DNA from: Serratia inhibens
GTDB taxonomy: Bacteria > Pseudomonadota > Gammaproteobacteria > Enterobacterales > Enterobacteriaceae
Assembly: GCF_003591175.1 (NCBI RefSeq)
Contig: NZ_QYYG01000007.1
Coordinates: 62,001-126,000, forward strand
Direction of reading: 5' to 3'
DNA length: 64,000 nt
Numbering within the stretch: the first letter of the stretch is position 1; the number at the start of each line of letters is the position of its first letter. Shown piece by piece: positions 8,972-17,700 of this stretch. The notes beneath the pieces were generated by a model. The model was not told where the DNA came from. It was given only the letters and a program-made list of their open reading frames with translations, and did no database searches. Made by a program: the position numbers and the translations under genes.

Positions 8972-9042
8972 TTTAAACATAATGATACCCTTTAAACATA
9001 AACCCATTCCACGGGGTAACAATGAAATACTATTTGGGTAAC
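8972..9042 (+). repeat. Paired direct repeats upstream of the XRE regulator
   Basis: TTTAAACATAA occurs at 8972-8982 and 8991-9001, and GGGTAAC at 9014-9020 and 9036-9042. Spacings of 19 and 22 bases, about two helical turns, suggest operator sites for the XRE regulator starting at 9068, which probably autoregulates. No binding data can be inferred from sequence. Confidence 0.4.
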
Positions 9043-9067
9043 TCCCTTTAACAGGACTCTGTTTTCT

Positions 9068-9427
9068 ATGCCATTAGCTGCCCGATTAAATGAGTTACGT
9101 CAAAGATTAGGGCTTTCCCAACAAGATATGGCCGATACCATTGGCATTCATGTAAACAGTTGGAAGAAATATGAAAATGCGCAAGCATTTCCTTCTCTGG
9201 ATGCTCTCAAAAAAATAGCGATAGCATTGCAGGTCAGTACTGATTACTTACTTTTTGATGAATATGAACGTGGGCATACTTATGCACTGGCATTACAGTT
9301 CGAAGCTGTCAGCCAGTTGAATGAAGGCGAACAGGCGGTAATCCGCGAAGTATTGGAAAGTTTGATTACCCGCTATCAAACCCGACGTTGGGATTCAGCA
9401 AGAAAAGTTACAAAAGAAGGGTCATGA
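9068..9427 (+). CDS. XRE-family transcriptional regulator
   Basis: 119 residues. The first ~65 form a Cro/CI-type helix-turn-helix (LNELRQRLGLSQQDMADTIGI, then VNSWKKYENAQAFPS). The rest is a helical C-terminal segment that may dimerise. It resembles phage-type or toxin-antitoxin-type repressors found near mobile modules. It lies just upstream of the SymE pair in the same direction with a 71-bp gap; regulation of that pair is possible but unproven. Confidence 0.82.
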   Translation: MPLAARLNELRQRLGLSQQDMADTIGIHVNSWKKYENAQAFPSLDALKKIAIALQVSTDYLLFDEYERGHTYALALQFEAVSQLNEGEQAVIREVLESLITRYQTRRWDSARKVTKEGS

Positions 9428-9498
9428 AAATAACGCAGTAACAGCAGGGTGCAACCTGCTGTTACTGCTCACCACAAGCAACTATAGGAGTAGTTACT

Positions 9499-9726
9499 AT
9501 GGCTAGAGCAGATTCTACGTCAGAACCCGCCACACCCCAAGCACGCAAGTGCATTGTTGGCTACCGCCCCAACAGCGGCAAGCCCAACCCGCCACCACAG
9601 CTGACCCTTACCGGTAAATGGCTGGAGCAGTTCGGCTTTACCACCGGCCAGAGGATCGAGGTGATCACTGAACCGGGTCAGTTGATCATCCGCATCGCAC
9701 CCACCACGGAAGGAACCGCCACATGA
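9499..9726 (+). CDS. symE: SymE-family type I toxin
   Basis: 75 residues with the SymE core: KCIVGYRP near residue 18, then PQLTLTGKWLEQFGFTTGQRIEV and GQLIIR, an AbrB-like swapped-hairpin fold. E. coli SymE is an SOS-induced toxin that condenses nucleoid DNA and affects RNA, and is controlled by the antisense RNA SymR. The protein is shorter than E. coli SymE (113) because it lacks the helical C-terminus. ATG 9499 follows TAGGAG at proper spacing. Its stop overlaps the next SymE-like gene (ATGA). A SymR-like antisense RNA would lie on the opposite strand near 9450-9520, but I cannot demonstrate it. Confidence 0.8.
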   Translation: MARADSTSEPATPQARKCIVGYRPNSGKPNPPPQLTLTGKWLEQFGFTTGQRIEVITEPGQLIIRIAPTTEGTAT

Positions 9727-10103
9727 ACATCACCTTTACCCCTGAACCGATCCCCGAACTGACGATTGCAGGCAACCAACTGGCCGAGCTGGGTTTTGGT
9801 ATCGGTGAGCCGTTGCAGCTCACGCTGCGGCCGGACGGGTTGTGGATCTCTACCGTTACCGACGATGCTATCTGGGAAGCACTGTGTGACAAATCTGCCT
9901 GGAGCAGATTTGAACGCTGCTTGCAGCGGCCCCGACAGGGGCGAGGCTCATGGATGAGCCGAGTATACCCAGCCAGCACCGCACGGATCTGGGGGCGGAC
10001 TGGGTGCGGCAGAATGGCGAACTGGTTATTAGTGGCGACTGGCTGTTCGAGGCTGGAATCACTGAGGCTGAACAGCTTGAAGTCACCGCCGCACCCGGTC
10101 TGA
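9723..10103 (+). CDS. Second SymE-like protein, probably frameshifted
   Basis: Starts in the stop of the first symE gene (ATGA). The first ~58 residues contain an AbrB/SymE-like unit (PELTIAGNQLAELGFGIGEPLQL, then LWISTV). After DDAIWEALCDKS the frame turns basic and low-complexity, unlike a folded domain. In the +2 frame from 9950 a second clear SymE-like unit appears (NGELVISGDWLFEAGI). The simplest reading is an ancestral two-unit protein broken by a frameshift between about 9890 and 9950. Two separately translated products remain possible. Confidence 0.55.
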   Translation: MNITFTPEPIPELTIAGNQLAELGFGIGEPLQLTLRPDGLWISTVTDDAIWEALCDKSAWSRFERCLQRPRQGRGSWMSRVYPASTARIWGRTGCGRMANWLLVATGCSRLESLRLNSLKSPPHPV

Positions 10104-10120
10104 TCCGGTTGCGGCGGTGA
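9950..10120 (+). CDS. Overlapping second-half SymE-like unit
   Basis: A 56-residue frame from ATG 9950 to TGA 10118. It carries DLGADWVRQNGELVISGDWL, then EAEQLEVTAAPGLIRLRR, a good match to the AbrB-like SymE core. It has no strong ribosome binding site and lies inside the shifted tail of the previous gene. It is therefore either the displaced C-terminal half of that gene or a small independent protein. Confidence 0.45.
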   Translation: MDEPSIPSQHRTDLGADWVRQNGELVISGDWLFEAGITEAEQLEVTAAPGLIRLRR

Positions 10121-10152
10121 GAAGTTGGGGGGATTTAGGGCTTAGAAGCAAC

Positions 10153-10179
10153 AACCCCAGCCAAGGCTGGGGTTACTTT
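10153..10179. terminator. Strong terminator hairpin between the SymE pair and the immunity genes
   Basis: A 10-bp perfect stem (AACCCCAGCC / GGCTGGGGTT) with a 2-nt loop is followed on the plus strand by ACTTTCAGTTTT. It lies between convergent transcription units and probably ends the SymE transcript. Confidence 0.7.
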
Positions 10180-10205
10180 CAGTTTTAGTAGCTTAGATCT
10201 GACAG

Positions 10206-10589
10206 TCACCACCATTTAGGATAATTATTAAACGCTGCATATATTGCAGATTTTGCCTCGTCCGTTAATTTTTCTCTGCCTTTTGATACTGTGACATACC
10301 CATCCAGATCTTCTTTAGCGCATGACCATTCAAGCCAGCCTAAAACTGGATTTAAAATCAATTCAAAGCCCCCATTCATATCTTTAAGATGAGCAATATC
10401 CTCATTCCGTATATTATCGATAAACTCATCAAAGCATTGACATTCAAGCCATAGCTGAGAAGCTACACTCAAGCTATAATTAAATTTATTCACTTGAATC
10501 GCCAAATTAAACTTCAATGATGGAATATGTTCATCAAGTTCTATTACGTCCAATGTGATATTGATAGGGCTTGTAATTTCTATATCCAC
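10206..10589 (-). CDS. Candidate orphan immunity protein, family not recognised
   Basis: 127 residues, acidic, no signal peptide or membrane segment, with an aromatic end (YPKWW). The GTG start immediately follows the stop of the upstream YezG-like gene after a GGGGGG-rich binding site, so the two are translationally coupled. Small, acidic, AT-rich and located behind a cdiA operon are features of polymorphic-toxin immunity proteins. No motif identifies its toxin. Confidence 0.55.
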   Translation of the reverse strand: MDIEITSPINITLDVIELDEHIPSLKFNLAIQVNKFNYSLSVASQLWLECQCFDEFIDNIRNEDIAHLKDMNGGFELILNPVLGWLEWSCAKEDLDGYVTVSKGREKLTDEAKSAIYAAFNNYPKWW

Positions 10590-10868
10590 TTAATTCCCCC
10601 CCAAATAACGAGCATGAATGACTGTAAGCAGTTTTGTCAGATCTCTCATCGCTCTCCCATCAGGATCGGGCCAATCTAACTTTCCTGAAAAATCAACATA
10701 GTAAAACTCATATTTGCAACCATCACCTTCAGGGAACAGCTCAGTTCTAGCTATGATCTTCTTCGCATCTTCCGGCCCTGCATTTATCAGGAGTTGACCA
10801 ATTTTCTGATAGTTCTCTTGCTCATTAATCGTAATCCATCTCCTGATTATATCTTGGATCCAACACAA
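10590..10868 (-). CDS. YezG-like immunity protein, possibly with unusual start
   Basis: About 92 codons from TTG 10868. The segment YQKIGQLLINAGPEDAKKI followed by CKYEFYYVDFSGK resembles the YezG/DUF600 family, immunity proteins paired with nuclease toxins. No in-frame ATG or GTG precedes the conserved part. TTG 10868 lies directly after a stop, and a rare ATT codon follows an AGGAG, so the start is uncertain. The C-terminus is shorter than family norms. It overlaps the small frame at 10825-10971 in another phase. Confidence 0.55.
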   Translation of the reverse strand: MCWIQDIIRRWITINEQENYQKIGQLLINAGPEDAKKIIARTELFPEGDGCKYEFYYVDFSGKLDWPDPDGRAMRDLTKLLTVIHARYLGGN

Positions 10869-10971
10869 CTAATGGTTCAGCCTCTTCCTCCCAGACTTTC
10901 TTCTCTTGTAATTGCCATTCCGTAGGTGCATCCCAAGAGGAAATACACTGACGAACCGCCCTAATTACCAT
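10825..10971 (-). pseudogene. Possible toxin C-terminal shard before the YezG-like gene
   Basis: A 48-codon frame (ATG 10971) rich in Trp and Glu, ending DPRYNQEMDYD. It ends within the beginning of the YezG-like gene, as a toxin 3' end would relative to its immunity gene. A chance open frame of this length is not rare, so the case rests on position. Confidence 0.35.
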
Positions 10972-10977
10972 ATTGAA

Positions 10978-11169
10978 TTAATGGTTATCTAGTTCGACGA
11001 AATGGATTTGGTCAAGTGGAAGCATTTCCATTATTTTCTCGTGGAGTTTGGGATGTTTTTTTTCCAACACATCATCAATAAGTAACTCCAAAGCATCCGA
11101 AGCTCCACGATTCAATGTCACATGTAAACTTTTATCCGTAGTGTAACCGAAGAAAACCGTAGACCCCAT
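10978..11169 (-). CDS. Small acidic protein, candidate orphan immunity protein
   Basis: 63 residues starting at ATG 11169 after GAGGTAAG. No signal peptide or membrane helix; pattern of a small alpha/beta protein (VFFGYTTDKSLHVTLNRG, then a helix EKIMEML). I do not recognise the family. It lies in the run of immunity-like genes downstream of cdiI, and its 3' end overlaps the upstream end of the next small frame by three bases. Confidence 0.5.
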   Translation of the reverse strand: MGSTVFFGYTTDKSLHVTLNRGASDALELLIDDVLEKKHPKLHEKIMEMLPLDQIHFVELDNH

Positions 11170-11174
11170 AATAC

Positions 11175-11290
11175 TTACCTCATAATAATAATTTTTGATT
11201 GCTGAGACTCAGGTAGTTTTTTTACAAAGTCTAAGAAAACCTTTTGATTAGCCGTTGAACGCAGGCAACTGGTGATCCGCGCTCTGGCTG
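11175..11290 (-). pseudogene. Possible toxin 3' shard upstream of the 11169 gene
   Basis: An open minus-strand frame without a start reads LRSTANQKVFLDFVKK, continues LPESQQSKIIIMR, and stops 5 bases before the ATG at 11169. The spacing is that of a toxin end followed by its immunity gene. It is too short to be sure it was ever coding. Confidence 0.25.
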
Positions 11291-11300
11291 AGTGACAAAT

Positions 11301-11327
11301 AAAAAATCCCGGCGACTTAGCCGGGAT
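11301..11327 (-). terminator. Rho-independent terminator after cdiI
   Basis: An 8-bp stem (ATCCCGGC / GCCGGGAT) with a 6-nt loop; on the minus strand it is followed by a T run. It lies directly after the cdiI stop at 11334, so the cdiBCAI transcript ends before the orphan immunity genes. Confidence 0.85.
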
Positions 11328-11333
11328 CTCTCA

Positions 11334-11762
11334 CTATAAGCACATCAGACTGGCTCTACACAACTTCCCGTTTTGATCAAATTGCAGGTGTAAGGCATAA
11401 CCTTCTTTTTCATATTTGATCCAGCGATTTATGTAGCCCAGAAGCATATCCATTTTTCCCCCGCCACTGGCTGAGGGTTCACCTAGCAATTGGATATTTT
11501 CAGACTCTAGCCCTTTGAATGGTAAAGCCCCTTTATAGGCTGAGAACCCTTCATCCGGCTGTATGTAGAAACTAATTTGATTTACTGTTTCATTTTCTAA
11601 CAACAACAAAACACCTGTTTGGAAGAAGGAATAATAATTCCTGTCACCCAATACACCTGTATCGAAACTTGGTAACTCATTGAATTTTTCAGACAATTTA
11701 ACAAATTTATCATCAAATTTTGAACACCCTAAAATCTCAATAAAGTAATTCCATGGCAACAT
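11334..11762 (-). CDS. cdiI: CdiI immunity protein cognate to the adjacent CdiA toxin
   Basis: 142 residues, cytoplasmic, no membrane segment. The ATG at 11762 overlaps the cdiA stop by one base (TAATG), the fixed place of cdiI. It should bind and neutralise the CdiA C-terminal toxin delivered by neighbouring kin cells. The sequence is acidic in the middle with a Gly-rich turn (PSASGGGKMD) and a helix (YINRWIKYEKEGY). I cannot place it in a named immunity family, as expected for these fast-changing proteins. Confidence 0.8.
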   Translation of the reverse strand: MLPWNYFIEILGCSKFDDKFVKLSEKFNELPSFDTGVLGDRNYYSFFQTGVLLLLENETVNQISFYIQPDEGFSAYKGALPFKGLESENIQLLGEPSASGGGKMDMLLGYINRWIKYEKEGYALHLQFDQNGKLCRASLMCL

Positions 11763-14700
11763 TATTTAATCACTCCCATTTGCTGGTTCCTATCCTGAAT
11801 CTGTTTTATCGCATCATCGACCAGTTTAGGGTCATACCCTCGCTCTAACATGTTATTTCTTAAAGAATCAGTATCACGGCATACAGCTCCGCAAAGATCC
11901 ATTGCATCCTTTTGAACCTGAGTGGCGTTATTCTTACCACCATATGTCGGCCCTGCTGTATGTACATCTTTAGGAACCTCAACTGCCGTAGCATTCTGAT
12001 ATAAAGCTTTTTCTTCTGCTGGACTCAATTTTCTACCCAGCTCAGTTTCCTTTGCCTTACGAAGGGCAGCAAATGATGGAATATGATCATGCTCCAGCCC
12101 ATCACCAACGACTTCTCGCGCTTTGAGATCTTTATAAGCACCGACATCTAAGGCTTTTACTGATTGAATTTCATCGCTGGCCTTATTAAGTAACTTCGAC
12201 GCTTCAGCAACATCACCTTTTTCCAGCGCTTTTTCTGCCGCCTTGATGAACTTACCGGCACCATCTCCCAGCACAGGAATCAGACCTACTGTCGCGGCCA
12301 GGTAATCCAGTGCGCTCTGCGCTTCCGCAAAACTCTTGATATCACCCACCACAGGTACAAAGTCTATACCAAAACCGGCAGCGCCTTTCAGCATTTCATC
12401 TCTGTTAGCCTGCAACTTGGCCGAACAAGCATCTGGGCTCAACCCGGCACAGGTTTTCTGCTGATAGGCCTCTACTGCCGCTTTAAGCTCATCCTGCGCT
12501 CTTTGGTATTTTTCTTCCTGCGTTATCCCAGAGAATTTATTCTCTACGATATCGCTAATCGCATTGTTCTCAACCACCGTCTTACCAGTCTGCGCTCCCG
12601 CGACCGCATCGGCAGTGCTGTCGCCAATCAGCCCGCCGGCCAGCCCTGCCGCCAGTGTAGCCAATGCCGATACCGTCTGCTTCTCCGTTTCGCTCAGTTC
12701 ACTCACCGGTTTACCGTAAGCATTGACAGCAATCATGCCGATAAGCTCACCGGTCGCTGCACCACCTGCACCAACCAAGGCGTTATTGCCCTGAGCCGCT
12801 GCCAGCGCACCATTGACCGCCGCATGCGCCAGGACTCTCGCTGCCGGATCGTCGATACTGTCTGCTATCACTTTGGTGATATAAGGCGCGGCCCCATTAG
12901 CCAATGCCCCTGTCAAATCGCCACCAGACAATCCCTGAACTGCCGCCGTGGCTGCCTGCATGGCGCGCTGCACCTTACCGCCCGTACCATAACCCGATTC
13001 GCTAAACGCCTGGTTATACGCCGTCTGGTAAATCTGCGCGTTGATATCGTCCTCGGTGATGACCTTGCCCGGTTTCTCTTTCGCCAGTTTAGCCGCCGCG
13101 GCCTGACGATCGGCGTCCGTGACGTTATTCATCTTCTCTTTCGCGGCTTTGGTCGCGGCGATCGAACCCTCGGTCCGCGCTATGTCCATCGCCTGATTGC
13201 CGATCTCGCCGATCAGCTGCGCCTGTTGCAGCCGTTTCTGCTCTTTCTCCTTGTCGAAGATCGGGCTTAACGTCTGGTTGGCGTGCTCGACGTCGCGGCT
13301 CAGATCGCTGACGTTCTGCGTCTGCTTGTCCTGATCGCGAATAACAATGGTGCCGTCGCTCACCGCCGCATGGGTGGTGGAGCTGTCGTGCCCGCTGTTG
13401 TTGGCCCCCACCAGCAGGCCGTTGGCCATATTGCCGGCGAACTGGCTGCCGATGCTGCCGCCGGAGCTGATGCCCACGCTCTGGTGCTCTACCTCGAAGT
13501 CCGCCTGATTGTGGATGTCCTTAAAGCCCAGCGTGCCGGTGTCGAGCTTGTTTTTATCCGCCGTGGCGGTGCTGCCTATCACCGCGCCGTTAAGCTGGGT
13601 GTGTTCGCCCACCGTCACGTCAAAACCGCCCTTGCCGGCAAAGATGCCCGTCTGCTCCTGCACGCTGTCGTAATTGCTGTGCATTTTGTCTTTGCTCAGG
13701 CTGATGCTGCCCGAACCGGTCATCGAACCAAAGGTGAAGCTGCCGCCCGCGCTGGCGTTCTGCTGTTTGGAATCGTAACGGTCGCTGTCCTGCTGGCTCT
13801 CCAGCAACAGGTTGCGGCCCACATCGGCTTTGACCGATTCGCCGGTGACCTGCGCGCCGATCAGATTGGTGTCGCGCCCGCTGGTGATGTTGACCTGATT
13901 ACCGGCATTGACCGTGGTTTCGGTGTAGCTGGTGCCGTTGCCTTTCTCGTTGCCCTTGCCTTTGTTGACGCTGGCCGAAATGCTCAGCCCGATGCCGCCG
14001 GAGCCAACGCCGATGCCCACCCCAAGGGTGCCGCCCTGGCTCTCGTTCTTGCCGTCCAGATACTGGGTGTTTTTGGCGGAAAGCAGGTTCACGTCGCGGT
14101 TGGCGTTCAGGGTGACGTCCTTGCCCGCCTGCAACTGGCTGCCCTGCACCAGAATGTCGCCGTCCTGGCCCTTCACGCCGTTGCCGCCGGCGGTGATGCT
14201 CAGGTTGTTGCCCGCCGTCAGGCTGCTGCCCTGGGCGGTGCTCTGCCCGCTGTTCTGGGTAGAGGTGGAAGACTGGGTGCCGTAGGAAATGCTGATCCCC
14301 ACCATGTTGTCATTGGCCGGGTCGCTGCCCTGCGCCTGCGCCAAGCGCGCCGCCTGTACCGCCTGCACGCCGCTCAGCGCCGCTTTGGTGCCCTGCAAGG
14401 CCGCCAGGCGGCTGTCGTCGGTGGATTTTGCCTGTTGCGAGGTTTCCACGGCGGTGTTCAGCGCGCTGCCGACGGTGCCGGAAAGCGCCAGCGTCAGCCC
14501 GGATTTTTTCTGCTCGACCTTGTGGGTCTGGCTGTTTTCGTCCTGCGCCTGCGTCACCGACACATTCTTGCCGCTCAGCGCCATGTCCTTGCCGGCCACC
14601 AGCTCGGAGCCGGTTACCGCCAGATTGTTGCCCGCCCCCAGCGTGACGTTGCCGTTCACGCTGCCGACGGTGCTGCCCTGGTTGGTCACCCCCTGCGCGG

Positions 14701-17700
14701 TGTCGGTGGTTTTCAGGCTTTCGGTGCCGTAGCTGATGCCGATGCCGCCGCTGCTCATCAGGCCGGATTTTTTCTCCTGCTTGAGGTGCAATTCGCTGTT
14801 GCGCTCGGTGGCGCCGGTGACGGTCAAATCATGGCCCGCCAGCAGCTTCACGTCCTGGGTGCCGGCCACGCTGCTGCCCTGCACGCGCAGATCGTTGCCC
14901 GCCAGCACCTTGATGCTGTCGCCGCTCAGGGTGCTGCTCTGCAGGGTCTGGCGATCCAGGGTGTCGCGGGTGGTGGTGGTGGTTTTCGACATCAGGCCGT
15001 TGCCGCCGGTCACCTTGTGGCGCTCGTCAAGATCCTGGGTGTTTTCGCCGTTGAGGATGTTGACGTCATGGCCGGCATTCAGGTTCAGCGCCTCGCCGGC
15101 GGAAATCGTCGCCGCATGAGCAGTGATATCGTTGCCCGCATTGAGGGTCACCGCACCTTTGCCGACCACTTCGCTGCCCACCTGCTGGCTATTGCCCTGT
15201 TTCAGGCTGTTGTCGCCGTTCCAGATCAGGTTGTCGCGGCTGGCTGTGGTCACCGCGTTCAGGTTGAGATCGCGCCCGGCGCTCAGCAGCGTTTGGCCGT
15301 TCTCGCCGCTGTTGACCACCTGCGCCGCATCCAGTTTGATGTCGCGCCCGGCCTGCAGCATCAGTTTGCCGTCAGCGCCCTGCACGTACATGCCGGCCAC
15401 GCTGTCGATATTGGTGCGCTCGAAGCTGTTGGCGCCGTTCACGCTTTGCGCCGCTCGGGTAGTGCTGATGGCATTAATGTCGCGCCCGGCGCTGGCCAGC
15501 AGCGAGTTGTTGCCCTGGATCACGCCGCCGATATTATTGATATCGGTGCGGGCGGTCAGGCCGACGTCGGCCCCCTGAATGCTGCCCGCCATATTGGTGA
15601 TGTTGGCGGCGCTCAGTTTCACCACTTCGCGCCCGGCGATATGGCCGCTGTTGAACAGGCCGTCGCCCAGGTTGAGGTTAACGTTGCGCCCGGCGATCAG
15701 CGCGCCGGAGCCGTCCAGATCGCCCGGTTGCATGCGGGCATACACCTGCGGCACCAGTACGTTTTGCTGGCTGCCGTCCGGCAACGTAACTTTGGCATTC
15801 ACCAGCCAGACGATATCTTTGGTCAACAGCCCCATTTGTTCCGGCGTCAGCGCCACGCCGACCTTCAGGTTATATTGCTGGCTGAAGGCCAACCCCTGAT
15901 CCATCAACGCCTTGAACTGCTCTTCGTCGTTGTTGTACCCGTCCAGATAACGCTGGCCGGTCAGGTTGATCACCTGTTCGCGGATCAGCCGCTGCTCGTA
16001 GTAGCCATCCCCCAGACGTTTCAGCACGTTGTCCTGGTTATTGGTGGCTTTCGCGATCATGTAATCCGAGCCCAGCCAGGATTTTTGGTTGGTGAAGCGC
16101 GGATCGGTTTCCACCAGATACTGGCCGCCCGGCGCCGGATTGGTCTTGAACAGGCTGTTGTCCGGCAGGCGGGTATCCGGCCCGACGATGCGCACCACGC
16201 TGCTCGCCGCGTCGCCCTGCTGGGCATTCACTTTGTTGGCCACTTCAAACTGCTGGCCCGGTTGCAGGGCCGCCGCCTGAATCACCGGCAGTTCGCCACC
16301 GCCGATGGTCTGCATCCCGGCGGAAACATCGCTGCCGGTGACTGCCGCGCTCACCCCGCCGGCCTGGCCGATGGTAGCGTCTGTGCCTTGCGGCGTCAGC
16401 GGTGCAATGGCTATCGGGTTGCCCGTCACCTGCCCGTGGTCGATCAGTTGGCTCGGTTTCAGCGCGATGGTCTGGATACTGGTCGGCGGCGTGTAGGCCG
16501 TGGTGTTATGCCCTTGTGAGTCGGACCCTTTTTTCTTGATGCGGTAGTAGCTGGTCACTTCACCGACGTCGGTGGTCAGCCGCTGGCCCGCCACCGCCAC
16601 GTTATCCACGCTGCCGGCGTTAATCGCCAGCGTGCCACCGGCCACCACCTGGCTCTTGTCATTGAGCAGATGACCGGCATTGATCGCCATATCGCCACCG
16701 GCGATGATCTTGGCCGGGTCGCTTTCCTTAATCTGGGTTTCCTGCACCGTCCGGTTATAGTCGTACTGATTGAATCTGTCGTGGCCGTGCCCGGTTTTGC
16801 CTGGGGTGTTCAGGTTCAGCAATGAGTCTGACGAATTGTGGTCAACGAAGACGCCTTGCTCCCCCGCCTGCCAGCGCACCGGATCGCCGGATTGCTGATA
16901 CTCGGTGACTTTTTCGTTGGAAACGGTGACCAACTCGGTACTGAAACGATCGTTGATGTTGTTGATCAACGCGGCGGACAGCGCCATGTTGCCCGCAGAC
17001 TCAATGGTCGAACTGTGGTTGTTAAGGGTGCCTGCCTGGCCGCTTGCCAGGTGGTTGGCGTCAAGCTGGCCGCCAATCACCATATCGCCACCGCTGTAAA
17101 TCAGCCCGTGATCATAGTTGTTCAGCGTCTGGGTGCCGATATCCACTCGCTCGCGCCCGGCCAGCGTGGCGGCGGTGCCGTTCTCCGCCAGGTTGTTGAA
17201 GGTAGCGGTCTGCACGCCGATGGCGTCGCCATAAATACGGCCGGTGCCGATGTTGTTCAGCGTGTTGGCCGTCAGCAGGGTGTGCTTACCGTCGATCAGG
17301 CCGTAGTTGGTCAGGGTGCCGTTCACCGTCAGCCAATCCTGCCCGGCGTTGATCTCGCCGCTGGCGGCGTTAAACAGGTTATTGGCATGCAGATCCAGCT
17401 TCGCACCCGCCAGCAGCTTGCCGCTGTTGGTGACATCGCCCGGCGTGGTGAAGTTGAAATTGCCGTTGGCGATCATCTCGCCGCTGTTATTGATGCCCTG
17501 GGCGCTGACCAGATTGATATCGCCCAGCGACAACAGCTGCCCGTCACCGCCGATCGCGTTGGCGTTAATCTCCAGCAGCTTGCCGGCTTTGAGCGTGCCG
17601 CCGGTGTTCAGCAGGTTGAGCGCCGTGCCCTTCAATTGCAGGTTGTCGGCCGCCGCCAGCTGGCCGCCGCTGTTATCCAGGGTGCCATCGTTGGTGATGG

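Noticed and set aside
11175-11300. Possible transposase remnant near 11200-11290
   Set aside because: No inverted repeats, target duplication or recognisable transposase motif; treated only as a weak toxin-shard candidate.
13283-16519. 1078-codon open frame opposite cdiA
   Set aside because: It is the complement of cdiA's repeat region. The Ala/Val/Gln/His-rich composition and lack of any ribosome binding site or domain show it is a codon-bias shadow.
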